From Anaerolineales bacterium (GTDB taxonomy: Bacteria; Chloroflexota; Anaerolineae; Anaerolineales; Villigracilaceae), in contig JAGNWT010000020.1 in assembly GCA_017985935.1 (NCBI GenBank), positions 1 to 48,211 on the forward strand: a DNA stretch of 48,211 nucleotides, written 5' to 3'. How positions within the stretch are numbered: position 1 is the first letter of the stretch; the number at the start of each line of letters is the position of its first letter. Under the pieces are notes generated by a model. It was not told where the DNA came from. It saw only the letters and a list, made by a program, of their open reading frames with translations, and did no database searches. The translations under genes and the position numbers were made by a program. This document shows, piece by piece, positions 15,463 through 23,945 of the stretch.

Positions 15463-17724
15463 TTACTTGCGCCCCATGGCATCCATCACAGCCACGGCAG
15501 CGATCTGCACGATGGCATTCACATCGTCACCGGTCTGCAGCACATGGACAGGAGCACCCACGCCCAACAGGATGGGTCCGATGGCCTTGGCATTGCCAAG
15601 TCTTGCCATCAGCTTGTAGGCAATGTTGGCAGATTCAAGCGAGGGGAATACCAGCACGTTCGCATCCTTCACCGCGCTAAAGGGATAACGCTCTTCAACC
15701 AGTTCGGTGACAACAGCCGTATCCGCCTGCATTTCACCATCCACGACCATATCGGGGAATCGAGTCTTGACCAACTCCACCGCCTTGCGCACCTTGTCTG
15801 AATGCGGGTGCGGTGTGGAGCCAAAGTTCGAGAATGAAAGGAAGGCAACTCTCGGGTCGATCTCCAGCTTCTTCGCGTACTCTGCCGCGAGGCAGGCGAT
15901 CTCAGCCAGGTCTTCAGCAGTCGGGTCGATGTTCACGGTCGCATCAGTGAAGAGATACACCTTGTCATCGACGATCATAATGTACACGCCCGCCGCGCGG
16001 GCAACTCCCTTGGCTGTGTGATGCACCTGAAGAGCCGGGCGGATCACTTCGGGATAATCATAGGTCAGCCCTGAAATGAATGCATCTGCATCGCCCATCT
16101 TCACCATCAACGAACCCAGCACGTTGGGGTCGCGCACGGATTTCTTGGCGTCGCGCAGGGTGATCCCCTTCCGCTGGCGCATGTCGTAATAAGCGTTGGC
16201 GTACGCATCAATCTTGGAGAATTTGTTCGGGTCCACGACATCAGGCTTGAAGTCCATGCCGAGGATCTGGATCTGTTCTTCGATGACCTCAGTACGTCCG
16301 ATCAACACAGGGGCGGCGATCCCTTCTTCCTTGACCTGTTGAGCGGCACGGATGATCTTCTGTTCTTCGCCTTCGGCGAACACCACACGCTTCTTGCCGC
16401 CGGAGGTGCGGGCCTGGTTCTGGAAGAAGTAGCGGATCTGCTCGCCCTTGCCCTGGCGATACGCGAGCTGTTCACGATATTCATTGATATCGATCGGCTT
16501 GCGAGCCATGCCGGTCTTCATCGCCATTTCGGCGACAGCGGGAGCTTCCCACAACAGCACACGCGGATCGAGCGGCTTGGGAATGATGTACTCTCGTCCA
16601 AACTTGATCGCATCGCCGCCGTAAGCCCGGATGACCGAATCGGGCACATCTTCCTTGGCCAGCGCGGCAAGCGCCTTCGAAGCGGCGAACTTCATCTCTT
16701 CATTGATCTGCTTCGCGCGCACATCCAATGCGCCGCGGAAGATGAAGGGGAAGCCCAAAACATTGTTAACTTGATTTGCATAATCTGAACGTCCGGTTGC
16801 GATGATGACATCCTTGCGAGCTTCCTTCGCCAACTCGGGTTTGATCTCGGGGTCGGGGTTTGCCATGGCAAAGATGATGGGATCGCCAGCCATGGTCTTG
16901 ACCATTTCTGGAGAAAGCACGTTGGCGACCGAAAGCCCATAGAACACATCTGCGCCTTTCACCGCGTCAGCCAGCGTACGATGACCCTTGTCATCGACCG
17001 CGAGCATATCCTTATATTTGTTCATGCCTTCCTTGCGTCCCTTGTAAACGACGCCCTTCGTATCCACCAGCATGATATTCTCGCGCTTCACGCCCCAACT
17101 GATCGCCAACTCCGCGCAGGAAATGGCAGAAGCGCCGGCGCCAGAGATCACAAGGCGGATCTCATCATGCTTCTTGCCCACGATCTCCAGGGCATTGGCC
17201 AGCCCCGCCGATGAGATGATGGCCGTCCCATGCTGGTCATCATGGAAGACGGGAATGTTCAGCATTTTCTTGAGTTCTTCTTCAATGTAAAAACATTCGG
17301 GGGCTTTAATATCCTCGAGATTGATCCCGCCAAAGGTCGGAGAGATCGCAGCCACCACCTTGATGATCTCATCCGGGTCGTGTGAATCCACTTCAATATC
17401 AAAAACATCAATATCAGCAAACTTCTTAAATAACACCCCTTTTCCTTCCATCACCGGCTTGCCAGCCAACGCGCCGCGATCGCCAAGCCCCAGGATCGCC
17501 GTGCCATTGGAAATTACCGCCACCAAATTACCCTTAGACGTGTACTCATAAGCATCATCGGGATTCTTTTCGATCTCCAGCACAGGCTCTGCAACACCAG
17601 GCGAATACGCCAAGCTCAGATCCCTTTGTGTATCCATCGGTTTGGTGGGCACCACTGCGATCTTGCCCGGCTTACCCTTCAAACGATGGTATTCAAGCGC
17701 ATCTTCACGTGTAATTTTAGCCAT
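15463..17724 (-). CDS. maeB: NADP-dependent malic enzyme fused to a phosphotransacetylase-like domain
   Basis: A 753-aa MaeB-type protein. The N-terminal malic enzyme part (residues 1 to about 425) decarboxylates malate to pyruvate. It shows [42 protein letters not shown] and the Rossmann loop [11 protein letters not shown]. The C-terminal part (from about 435, with [15 protein letters not shown]) is the phosphate acetyl/butyryltransferase domain. In MaeB this domain is usually regulatory, responding to acetyl-CoA, rather than catalytic. The start at 17724 is preferred because GGAGG lies just upstream and [13 protein letters not shown] begins the family homology. An in-frame ATG 60 bases earlier adds only 20 unlikely residues. 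Confidence 0.95.
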   Translation of the reverse strand: MAKITREDALEYHRLKGKPGKIAVVPTKPMDTQRDLSLAYSPGVAEPVLEIEKNPDDAYEYTSKGNLVAVISNGTAILGLGDRGALAGKPVMEGKGVLFKKFADIDVFDIEVDSHDPDEIIKVVAAISPTFGGINLEDIKAPECFYIEEELKKMLNIPVFHDDQHGTAIISSAGLANALEIVGKKHDEIRLVISGAGASAISCAELAISWGVKRENIMLVDTKGVVYKGRKEGMNKYKDMLAVDDKGHRTLADAVKGADVFYGLSVANVLSPEMVKTMAGDPIIFAMANPDPEIKPELAKEARKDVIIATGRSDYANQVNNVLGFPFIFRGALDVRAKQINEEMKFAASKALAALAKEDVPDSVIRAYGGDAIKFGREYIIPKPLDPRVLLWEAPAVAEMAMKTGMARKPIDINEYREQLAYRQGKGEQIRYFFQNQARTSGGKKRVVFAEGEEQKIIRAAQQVKEEGIAAPVLIGRTEVIEEQIQILGMDFKPDVVDPNKFSKIDAYANAYYDMRQRKGITLRDAKKSVRDPNVLGSLMVKMGDADAFISGLTYDYPEVIRPALQVHHTAKGVARAAGVYIMIVDDKVYLFTDATVNIDPTAEDLAEIACLAAEYAKKLEIDPRVAFLSFSNFGSTPHPHSDKVRKAVELVKTRFPDMVVDGEMQADTAVVTELVEERYPFSAVKDANVLVFPSLESANIAYKLMARLGNAKAIGPILLGVGAPVHVLQTGDDVNAIVQIAAVAVMDAMGRK

Positions 17725-17865
17725 ACAGCCTCCAGTGATTGTTTTATTTCGGGGAATTTCGTCCTGCAAATTATGACATGACATGCAAAAAGCGAATAGT
17801 TGCTTTTGTCACGATTTTCATATTTGCTAATCCCCCCTTAGCGCCTAAAATTCATGTATAATTCA

Positions 17866-18165
17866 AAAAATCCTTAGGGATTCATTAAGAAATTTCCGCC
17901 GCTTGCGGCCTTGCTCGAAACTGACTGGACATTGGTGCACGATCCTCCCCCAACACCCGGGAGTTAATTTGTGAAGCTTTTTTGGATGCCATTTATGATG
18001 ATAACAGGCTTCACCACTTTTCTTGTGCTTGTATGTGACGTAAACCGTCATTTACCCTGACTTACCTCCATCCGCCTCATGCGTGACCTGGAGCCTGCTC
18101 AGCCAACCCAGACATTTTCCACAGCCAAGGCCGATTCAGTCGGAAACCTTGGCTGTGTGTTCTTT
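17866..18165 (+). ncRNA. Candidate structured RNA in the gene-free region upstream of recX (unidentified)
   Basis: No gene is supported between the maeB start (17724) and recX (18168). A TATAAT box sits at 17857-17862 without a clear -35. Downstream come consecutive inverted repeats: GCCG/CGGC (17898-17909), CTCCC/GGGAG (17945-17963), GTGAAGC/GCTTCAC (17971-18014), TGACG/CGTCA (18036-18050), CTCCA/TGGAG (18066-18093) and CACAGCCAAGG/CCTTGGCTGTG (18120-18157). The last has an inner CCGA/TCGG hairpin. The sequence does not show the conserved cores of RNase P RNA, tmRNA or SRP RNA. It could be a 6S-like RNA, a long leader of recX-rny, or chance structure. Only the 7-bp and 11-bp stems are individually striking. 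Confidence 0.35.
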
Positions 18166-18167
18166 AA

Positions 18168-18818
18168 ATGAAAAAGATAACCGCCATCACCGTCCAAAAG
18201 AAAAACCCCGATCGGGTAAATATTTATCTCGATGGAGAGTTTGCCTTTGGGGTGGCGCGTATCACAGCCGCGTGGCTCAAGAACGGCGACCTGCTCAGCG
18301 AAGAAAAGATCGCCCGCCTGTTGGCCGAAGACGAACGCGAATGGGCCTATCAACAGTCCCTGCTCTACCTGAGCTACCGCGCCCGTTCTGAAAAGGAAAT
18401 ACGGCAAAACCTGCGCAAGCACGAGGTGTCTGTGGATGTGATCGAAGAGACCCTTGAAAGGCTCCGCAAGGCAGGTCTTGCCAATGACAATGAATTTGCC
18501 CAAACGTGGGTGGAAAATCGCAGTACATTCCGCCCGCGCAGCAAGCGAGCCCTCTCGATCGAACTTCGTCAAAAGGGACTCGACAATGAAACGATCCAGG
18601 CGTCTCTCTCCAACGTGGATGAAGAAGCCCTCGCTTATCAAGCCGGATCGAAACGCGCTCCCAGATTCAAAGATTTGGAATGGAGTGAATTTCGAAAAAA
18701 GTTAAGTGAGTTTCTCGCCCGTCGCGGATTTTCATACTCCGTCACCTCGCCCGTGGTCTCCCGGCTGTGGAGCGAAATACATGCGGGGTCAGAGCCGCCT
18801 AAGAATGAGGACATTTAA
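18168..18818 (+). CDS. recX: Regulatory protein RecX
   Basis: RecX modulates RecA filaments, usually as an inhibitor. The 216-aa protein is helical and shows the repeated three-helix pattern: YLSYRARSEKEIRQNLRKHEVSVDVIEETLERLRKAGLANDNEFAQTWVE, followed by SKRALSIELRQKGLDNETI. It opens with a short beta region, VNIYLDGEFAFGV, typical of longer RecX forms. recA is not next to it here. No Shine-Dalgarno sequence is visible, and an 11-bp hairpin ends 10 bases before the ATG. Its stop codon directly abuts the ATG of rny, so the two are translationally linked. Confidence 0.93.
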   Translation: MKKITAITVQKKNPDRVNIYLDGEFAFGVARITAAWLKNGDLLSEEKIARLLAEDEREWAYQQSLLYLSYRARSEKEIRQNLRKHEVSVDVIEETLERLRKAGLANDNEFAQTWVENRSTFRPRSKRALSIELRQKGLDNETIQASLSNVDEEALAYQAGSKRAPRFKDLEWSEFRKKLSEFLARRGFSYSVTSPVVSRLWSEIHAGSEPPKNEDI

Positions 18819-20348
18819 ATGAACCCGATCGTCATAGTGATCATAGATTTTATAACGCTGATCATCGGCGTTGCTGCAGGTTATTTCTTTCACCGTTACC
18901 AGGCCGATCAGGCTGCCAAAGCCCGCAACGAAAAAGCGGATAATATTCTCAAGGTTGCCAGCGAACAAGCCCGCCTGATCGAAAGCGGCGCCCGCGACAA
19001 CGCAACCAAGATCGTCAAATCTGCAGAGACCGAGATCAAGGAACGGCGGGCGGAATTGAACCGCGAGACCGAGCGCCTCGACAAACGCCGCGGCGAGCTC
19101 GATAGCCGCTTCGACAAAATGGAACAGCGCGAACAGACACTGAACAAGCGTCAGTCGCAGGTCGACAAGCGCGCCAACGAGATCGATAAACTTTACGATG
19201 AGCAATTCAAGAAGCTTGAGTTCGTTGCCCAGATGAATCAGGATGAGGCACGCAAGGAATTGTTCGCCGCAGTGGAAAAAGAAGCGCGCGGCGATATGGC
19301 TCGCATCATCCGCCAGATCGAAGCGGAAGCGCGTGAAGAAGGCGAAAAGCGCGCCCGCAAGTTGATCGCAGATGCGATCCAGCGCGTGGCTTCCGAGCAT
19401 GTTGCTGAAGTCACCCGCGCGGTGGTCACCCTGCCCAGCGAAGAAATGAAGGGACGCATCGTCGGCCGCAATGGACGCAATATCAAGGCCTTTGAACAGG
19501 CCGCAGGCGTGGATGTGATCGTGGACGATACACCCGACTCGGTCACCATCTCCTGCTTCGACTCCGTCCGCCGTGAGATCGGTCGGCGCGCTCTCTCCAA
19601 GTTGATCCTCGATGGACGCATCCACCCTGCCCACATCGAAAAGATCGTTGAAGATGAAACAAAAGCGGTTGAGAAGATCATCAACGAAGCGGGCGAGCAA
19701 GCCGCTTACGAAGCCAACATCACCGGGCTGCACACCGAAGTCCTGCGGATGATGGGACGCTTGAAGTTCCGCACTTCTTATGGACAGAATCAGCTCGCGC
19801 ACGCAGTGGAAGTCTCCAAACTGGCTGGCATCCTTGCGGCTGAGATCGGCGCAAATATCGAACTTTCCAAGCAGGGTGGTTTCCTGCATGACATCGGCAA
19901 GGCCATGGATCACAATCAGGATGGCACGCACGCCGGGTTGGGTGCGGAGTTCTGCAAACGGTACGGCGTGAACCCGATCGTTGTCAACGCCATCGCATCT
20001 CACCATCATGAAATAGACCAGGAAACTGTGGAAGCGGTCATCGCTGAAGCGGCAGATGCCATTTCTGGTGCGCGCCCCGGCGCCCGCCGCGAAGACCTCG
20101 AGGCTTACATCAAGCGCATCCGCTCGCTCGAAGAAATGTCCATGTCTTTCGAGGGCGTGCAGCAAGCCTTCGCCATTCAGGCTGGACGCGAAGTACGCAT
20201 CCTCGTCCGCCCGGACCAGATCGACGATCTTGCCTCCGCCCGCCTGGCACGTGACATCGCCAAGAAGATCGAAGAAACCATGCAATATCCAGGTCAGATC
20301 CGCGTGACTGTCATCCGCGAAACAAGGTCAACAGAATACGCGAAGTAA
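18819..20348 (+). CDS. rny: Ribonuclease Y
   Basis: RNase Y is a membrane-anchored endoribonuclease that starts mRNA decay in many bacteria. The 509-aa protein is of usual length. It has an N-terminal transmembrane helix (about residues 2-24) and a long Glu/Lys/Arg-rich coiled coil (about 25-200). The KH domain carries GRIVGRNGRNIKAFE. The HD domain has GGFLHDIGKAMDH (catalytic H357-D358) and SHHHE. The C-terminal region ends with YPGQIRVTVIRETR, a family signature. It starts immediately after recX, a conserved type of neighbourhood around recA/recX/rny. Confidence 0.97.
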   Translation: MNPIVIVIIDFITLIIGVAAGYFFHRYQADQAAKARNEKADNILKVASEQARLIESGARDNATKIVKSAETEIKERRAELNRETERLDKRRGELDSRFDKMEQREQTLNKRQSQVDKRANEIDKLYDEQFKKLEFVAQMNQDEARKELFAAVEKEARGDMARIIRQIEAEAREEGEKRARKLIADAIQRVASEHVAEVTRAVVTLPSEEMKGRIVGRNGRNIKAFEQAAGVDVIVDDTPDSVTISCFDSVRREIGRRALSKLILDGRIHPAHIEKIVEDETKAVEKIINEAGEQAAYEANITGLHTEVLRMMGRLKFRTSYGQNQLAHAVEVSKLAGILAAEIGANIELSKQGGFLHDIGKAMDHNQDGTHAGLGAEFCKRYGVNPIVVNAIASHHHEIDQETVEAVIAEAADAISGARPGARREDLEAYIKRIRSLEEMSMSFEGVQQAFAIQAGREVRILVRPDQIDDLASARLARDIAKKIEETMQYPGQIRVTVIRETRSTEYAK

Positions 20349-20371
20349 CCTTCCTTACAAGGGTGTTACGA

Positions 20372-23011
20372 ATGAAATCCCCCGCTTCCACAGATGCTAC
20401 ACTTTCGGAAATGAACAAAAGTTTCCACCCGCATCTCAGGAACTGGGGGATTGTTTTTGGGCTGGCGATCTTATACATCGCCAGTTTTAGATTCCTGCTT
20501 TCCGTGTTTGGAGCGGCATCTGTTGCCTTTAGCGGAATTACCGTATTAGCCGCAGGCTGGTACCTCGGCACATTCGCCGGTGCGTTCGCTGGGGTAACGG
20601 CGACCATTCTGAATTATTTCCTTCTGACATTGATCGGCGGTTATTCATGGCCGTCAGTGGACCAAAACGATTTCCTGCTGGGATCCTTCGCCCTCGTGTT
20701 GATCGGTGGAGGCATTGGTCAGATGCGTCGGAATTTCGACATCCGCCTGCGCACGGAGAAAGAGCTTCGCTCACGCGAAAAGTTTTTGGCATTGCTGAAC
20801 GACATGACCCAATCCATCGTCGCCGGGCAGGATATCAACACGAGGATGCAAACCCTGGTCGACGACCTCGCGATCTTGCTCGAAGCCGACTCCTGCTGCA
20901 TCACCCGCTGGGACTCGATCAAAGAGCAAACATTCCCGATGGCAGCCAATCAGCATGGGCATCCATTCATGAACATGGATTTTCCCAAAGAGGCTAAAAA
21001 CCTGACCACCTCCGCTTTGGAGGAAGGCAGGATTCTGGTGATCGAAGATATCGCAAAGACGGGGTTTCGCGAAGCGCAAGCCGTTGACAAACTTTCTGAG
21101 CTGGCTTTCATAAGCATCCCTTTGTTCTTCCGTGAACATCGCCTGGGTGCCGCTATTCTGGGATATCGCAAAGCTCTGCATGATTCCGCAGAGACCCTCG
21201 AACGGGCCAAGCAAGCTGGCAACCAGATCGCGCTTGCCCTTTGGAACGCCCAGCAGGAGATCGAACTTCATCAAAGATTACGCGAAGCAAAAGCCATTTC
21301 AGACATCGCCTTCGCGCTCAGCGAGACCGAGCGAATCGGGTTGAGCAATGTGCTGCAATTGATCGTGGTATCGGCGCAAGAGTTGATCCCCAACGCGGAA
21401 CAGGTCGTCATTCACCTGCTCGATGAAAAGGAAAAAGTTCTCACCCACGGAGCAGTCATTGGTTTTGACGAGAGCCATGGCGGGAACAAGAAGATGCGGC
21501 TTGGCGAAGGCATCGCCGGGCAGGCCGTCTTGAGTGGAGAGACGATCAACATCACAGACGTTCTCACCGATCCGCGCTTCTTGAAACTGGATACCGAACC
21601 CACCTATCGTTCCCTGCTGGTGACGCCCGTATTTAGCGGAGAGCAGAGGCTTGGCACCATCAGCATCCAAAGCAGCCATCCATCCGCATTCTCGAACAGC
21701 GACATCAGCCTGGTCAGCCAACTTGGGATCCAGGCCGCGATCGCCATTGAGAACGCACACTTATTGGAAAGCACCAAGCAAGCGTTGAAAGAAGCAAATG
21801 CCCTGTATCGGGTCAACCAGGGCTTGGTGGCATCGCTTGATCCCAACGAACTGCTGGCAGATACCGTGGAGTTACTTCAAAAGAACTTCGGGTATTACTA
21901 TGTGCAGATCTTTGTCGCCGACCCTGAAAGCGGAGACTTCATCATGCGCGCCGGCAGCGGAAAGATCGGCGCCCAACTGCGCGCACGCGGATATCGCATT
22001 GCAGCCGGTGACGGGCTGGTGGGATACACCGCAGAAACCGGCACCTCCTTTTTCACCAACAATGTTGACGATGTGGTTTCTTTTATTCGGAACCCGTTGC
22101 TGCCGAACACAAAATCTGAACTGGCTGTGCCTGTCAAGGCGGGCGGAACCATTTTGGGATTGCTTGATATTCATCAAGCGCCGCCCAACGTTTTATCGCA
22201 CCGCGATATTCAACTGGTGAGCGCGGTCGCAGATCAACTTGCAGTGTCGCTGCAAAAAGCCGATCTGTACGAGACCCTGCAGTTATCGCTGCAGCAGGAA
22301 AAATCGATCCGAAATCAGTTGATGCAGAACGAGCGCCTTGTGGTGATGGGACGTTTGTTGGCCACGGTCTCACACGAATTGAACAATCCACTCCAAGCCA
22401 TTCAGAACGCTTTGTTCCTGCTCAAGGAAGAGAATGTTTTTACTCCGCAAGGCCGGCAGGACCTTGAGATCGTGCTCGCAGAATCCGAACGCATGGCCAG
22501 CATGATCGAACGCCTGCGTGCCACGTACCGCCCCATTCAAGCGGATGATTTCACCCCCACACAGATCAACCGCCTGATCGAAGATGTGTACGCCCTGATC
22601 TCCACTCACCTGCGTCACAACCAGATCGCTTTTGAATTCCTCCCCGAGCCAGACCTTCCCGACATCATGGCATTGGCAGACCAGATCCGACAGGTGCTGT
22701 TGAACTTGCTGATGAACGCGGTAGAATCCATGGCTGAGGGCGGCATGCTGACAGTCACTACCGACCTGATCAAGGAAAAGAACGAGATCCTTTTGACCGT
22801 TTCAGATACCGGACCGGGCATCGCGCCCGAGCTGCTGCCCAACATCTTTGAAGCCTTCGTCACCAATAAACAACGGGGCACAGGGCTCGGCTTGACCATC
22901 TCTTATGATATTGTGATGAAGCATCACGGGCGCATCACCGCCGAAAACAAACCCGGTGGAGGCGCAGAGTTTAAAGTTTGGCTCCCCACGGAATATAGTG
23001 AGATCGTATGA
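20372..23011 (+). CDS. Membrane histidine kinase with three GAF domains
   Basis: An 879-aa sensor kinase. Residues about 10-110 form 3-4 transmembrane helices (GIVFGLAILYIASFRFLL and following), like DUF4118/MASE-type anchors. Three GAF domains follow (about 135-290, 310-465, 475-625), then HisKA with the phospho-acceptor in SHELNNPL (H668) and a HATPase domain with NLLMNAVESM, DTGPGI and GTGLGLTI. It should autophosphorylate and pass phosphate to the regulator at 23008, whose ATG overlaps its stop by 4 bases. ATG at 20372 (AAGGG upstream) is preferred to the in-frame GTG at 20363. It follows rny by 23 bp and may share its transcript. The GAF ligands are unknown. Confidence 0.9.
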   Translation: MKSPASTDATLSEMNKSFHPHLRNWGIVFGLAILYIASFRFLLSVFGAASVAFSGITVLAAGWYLGTFAGAFAGVTATILNYFLLTLIGGYSWPSVDQNDFLLGSFALVLIGGGIGQMRRNFDIRLRTEKELRSREKFLALLNDMTQSIVAGQDINTRMQTLVDDLAILLEADSCCITRWDSIKEQTFPMAANQHGHPFMNMDFPKEAKNLTTSALEEGRILVIEDIAKTGFREAQAVDKLSELAFISIPLFFREHRLGAAILGYRKALHDSAETLERAKQAGNQIALALWNAQQEIELHQRLREAKAISDIAFALSETERIGLSNVLQLIVVSAQELIPNAEQVVIHLLDEKEKVLTHGAVIGFDESHGGNKKMRLGEGIAGQAVLSGETINITDVLTDPRFLKLDTEPTYRSLLVTPVFSGEQRLGTISIQSSHPSAFSNSDISLVSQLGIQAAIAIENAHLLESTKQALKEANALYRVNQGLVASLDPNELLADTVELLQKNFGYYYVQIFVADPESGDFIMRAGSGKIGAQLRARGYRIAAGDGLVGYTAETGTSFFTNNVDDVVSFIRNPLLPNTKSELAVPVKAGGTILGLLDIHQAPPNVLSHRDIQLVSAVADQLAVSLQKADLYETLQLSLQQEKSIRNQLMQNERLVVMGRLLATVSHELNNPLQAIQNALFLLKEENVFTPQGRQDLEIVLAESERMASMIERLRATYRPIQADDFTPTQINRLIEDVYALISTHLRHNQIAFEFLPEPDLPDIMALADQIRQVLLNLLMNAVESMAEGGMLTVTTDLIKEKNEILLTVSDTGPGIAPELLPNIFEAFVTNKQRGTGLGLTISYDIVMKHHGRITAENKPGGGAEFKVWLPTEYSEIV

Positions 23012-23802
23012 ACATAAAAGGACACATCCTTATCATCGATGATGAAGCTTCTCTTCGGCAGACCCTGGCTCGCATCCTTCAGCAGGCGGGCTTTGAGGTG
23101 ACCACCGCAGAGAATGGAGAGCAGGGACTTTCCTATATTCAAAGCACCAACTTTGACATGGTCTTCATGGACCTGCGCATGCCCGGCATGGCCGGCATGG
23201 ATGTGCTAAAGTTCATCCACGCTCAATTCCCGAACCTGCCGGTGGTATTGTTCACAGCGCAGCCAGATCTCAACTCTGCGGTTGACGCCCTGCGAAACGG
23301 AGCGACAGACTACCTGCTCAAACCGTTAAAGCCTCAAGCGTTGATCGAACGCGCCCAAAGCATTATCGCCAGCCAGCAAAAGGAAAATCGAAAGCGGCAG
23401 ATCCTCGAACAGATCGAAGCGCTGCAAACCGAGCTGAAAAGCCTGACAAGCGGGCAGACCGGTCCCCTGCAAGCCGCGACCTTCGGCACCGACCGTTTCT
23501 TAAAGCGCGGGTCTTTGGTACTCGACCTGCACAAGCGTCACCTTGTCATCAACGAACAGACCATCAACATCCCCCCCACCTCATTTGACTATCTTCTGGT
23601 ATTGGCAAGGCACTCGCCAAACATCGTCAACTACCAAACCCTTGTAGCCGAAGCGCAGGGATATCAAGCTGATCTGCGCGAAGCGCAGGAACTCACCAAG
23701 TGGCACATCCACCAACTGCGTCAGGCGATCGAGAATGACGCGCATGCCCCGTCGTACCTGATCAACGTCCGCGGGACAGGCTACCGCCTTGTGGCAGATT
23801 AA
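23008..23802 (+). CDS. Response regulator with OmpR/PhoB-type DNA-binding domain
   Basis: A 264-aa protein. The receiver (residues 5-120) has acidic residues D11-D12, phospho-acceptor D55 in VFMDLRMPG, the conserved Thr in LFTAQ and the Lys in LLKPLKP. After a coiled linker (QKENRKRQILEQIEAL), a C-terminal winged helix (about 165-264) ends in INVRGTGYRLV, typical of OmpR-family DNA-binding domains. Its ATGA overlap with the kinase shows they are a cognate pair. It is followed by a long terminator hairpin. Confidence 0.93.
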   Translation: MNIKGHILIIDDEASLRQTLARILQQAGFEVTTAENGEQGLSYIQSTNFDMVFMDLRMPGMAGMDVLKFIHAQFPNLPVVLFTAQPDLNSAVDALRNGATDYLLKPLKPQALIERAQSIIASQQKENRKRQILEQIEALQTELKSLTSGQTGPLQAATFGTDRFLKRGSLVLDLHKRHLVINEQTINIPPTSFDYLLVLARHSPNIVNYQTLVAEAQGYQADLREAQELTKWHIHQLRQAIENDAHAPSYLINVRGTGYRLVAD

Positions 23803-23826
23803 ACTCCTCGCGCCAGATCTGCTCAT

Positions 23827-23875
23827 TGGAATCAAACCCGCTCTCAGCTTAGCCTGAAGCGGGTTTTTGATTCCA
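23827..23875 (+). terminator. Rho-independent terminator after the kinase/regulator pair
   Basis: A long stem pairs TGGAATCAAACCCGCT with AGCGGGTTTTTGATTCCA, with an inner TCAG/CTGA helix. The run of five Ts lies inside the 3' arm. It closes the unit that contains recX, rny and the first two-component pair. Confidence 0.85.
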
Positions 23876-23945
23876 GGCATTCCCAAACTTTTGCCAACTT
23901 TCCTGCCCGACTCCCTAACGTAGGAGAAACCGGTTGTGATCGATA

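Noticed and set aside
17863..18051. 62-residue frame on the minus strand in the recX upstream region
   Set aside because: Its composition is odd, there is no good ribosome binding site, and it overlaps the inverted repeats. It is unlikely to be a gene, though not excluded.
18789..20285. 498-residue open frame on the minus strand
   Set aside because: It lies wholly antisense to rny, whose domains and codon use are clear. The long frame reflects GC-rich codon bias, and its translation shows no recognisable motif.
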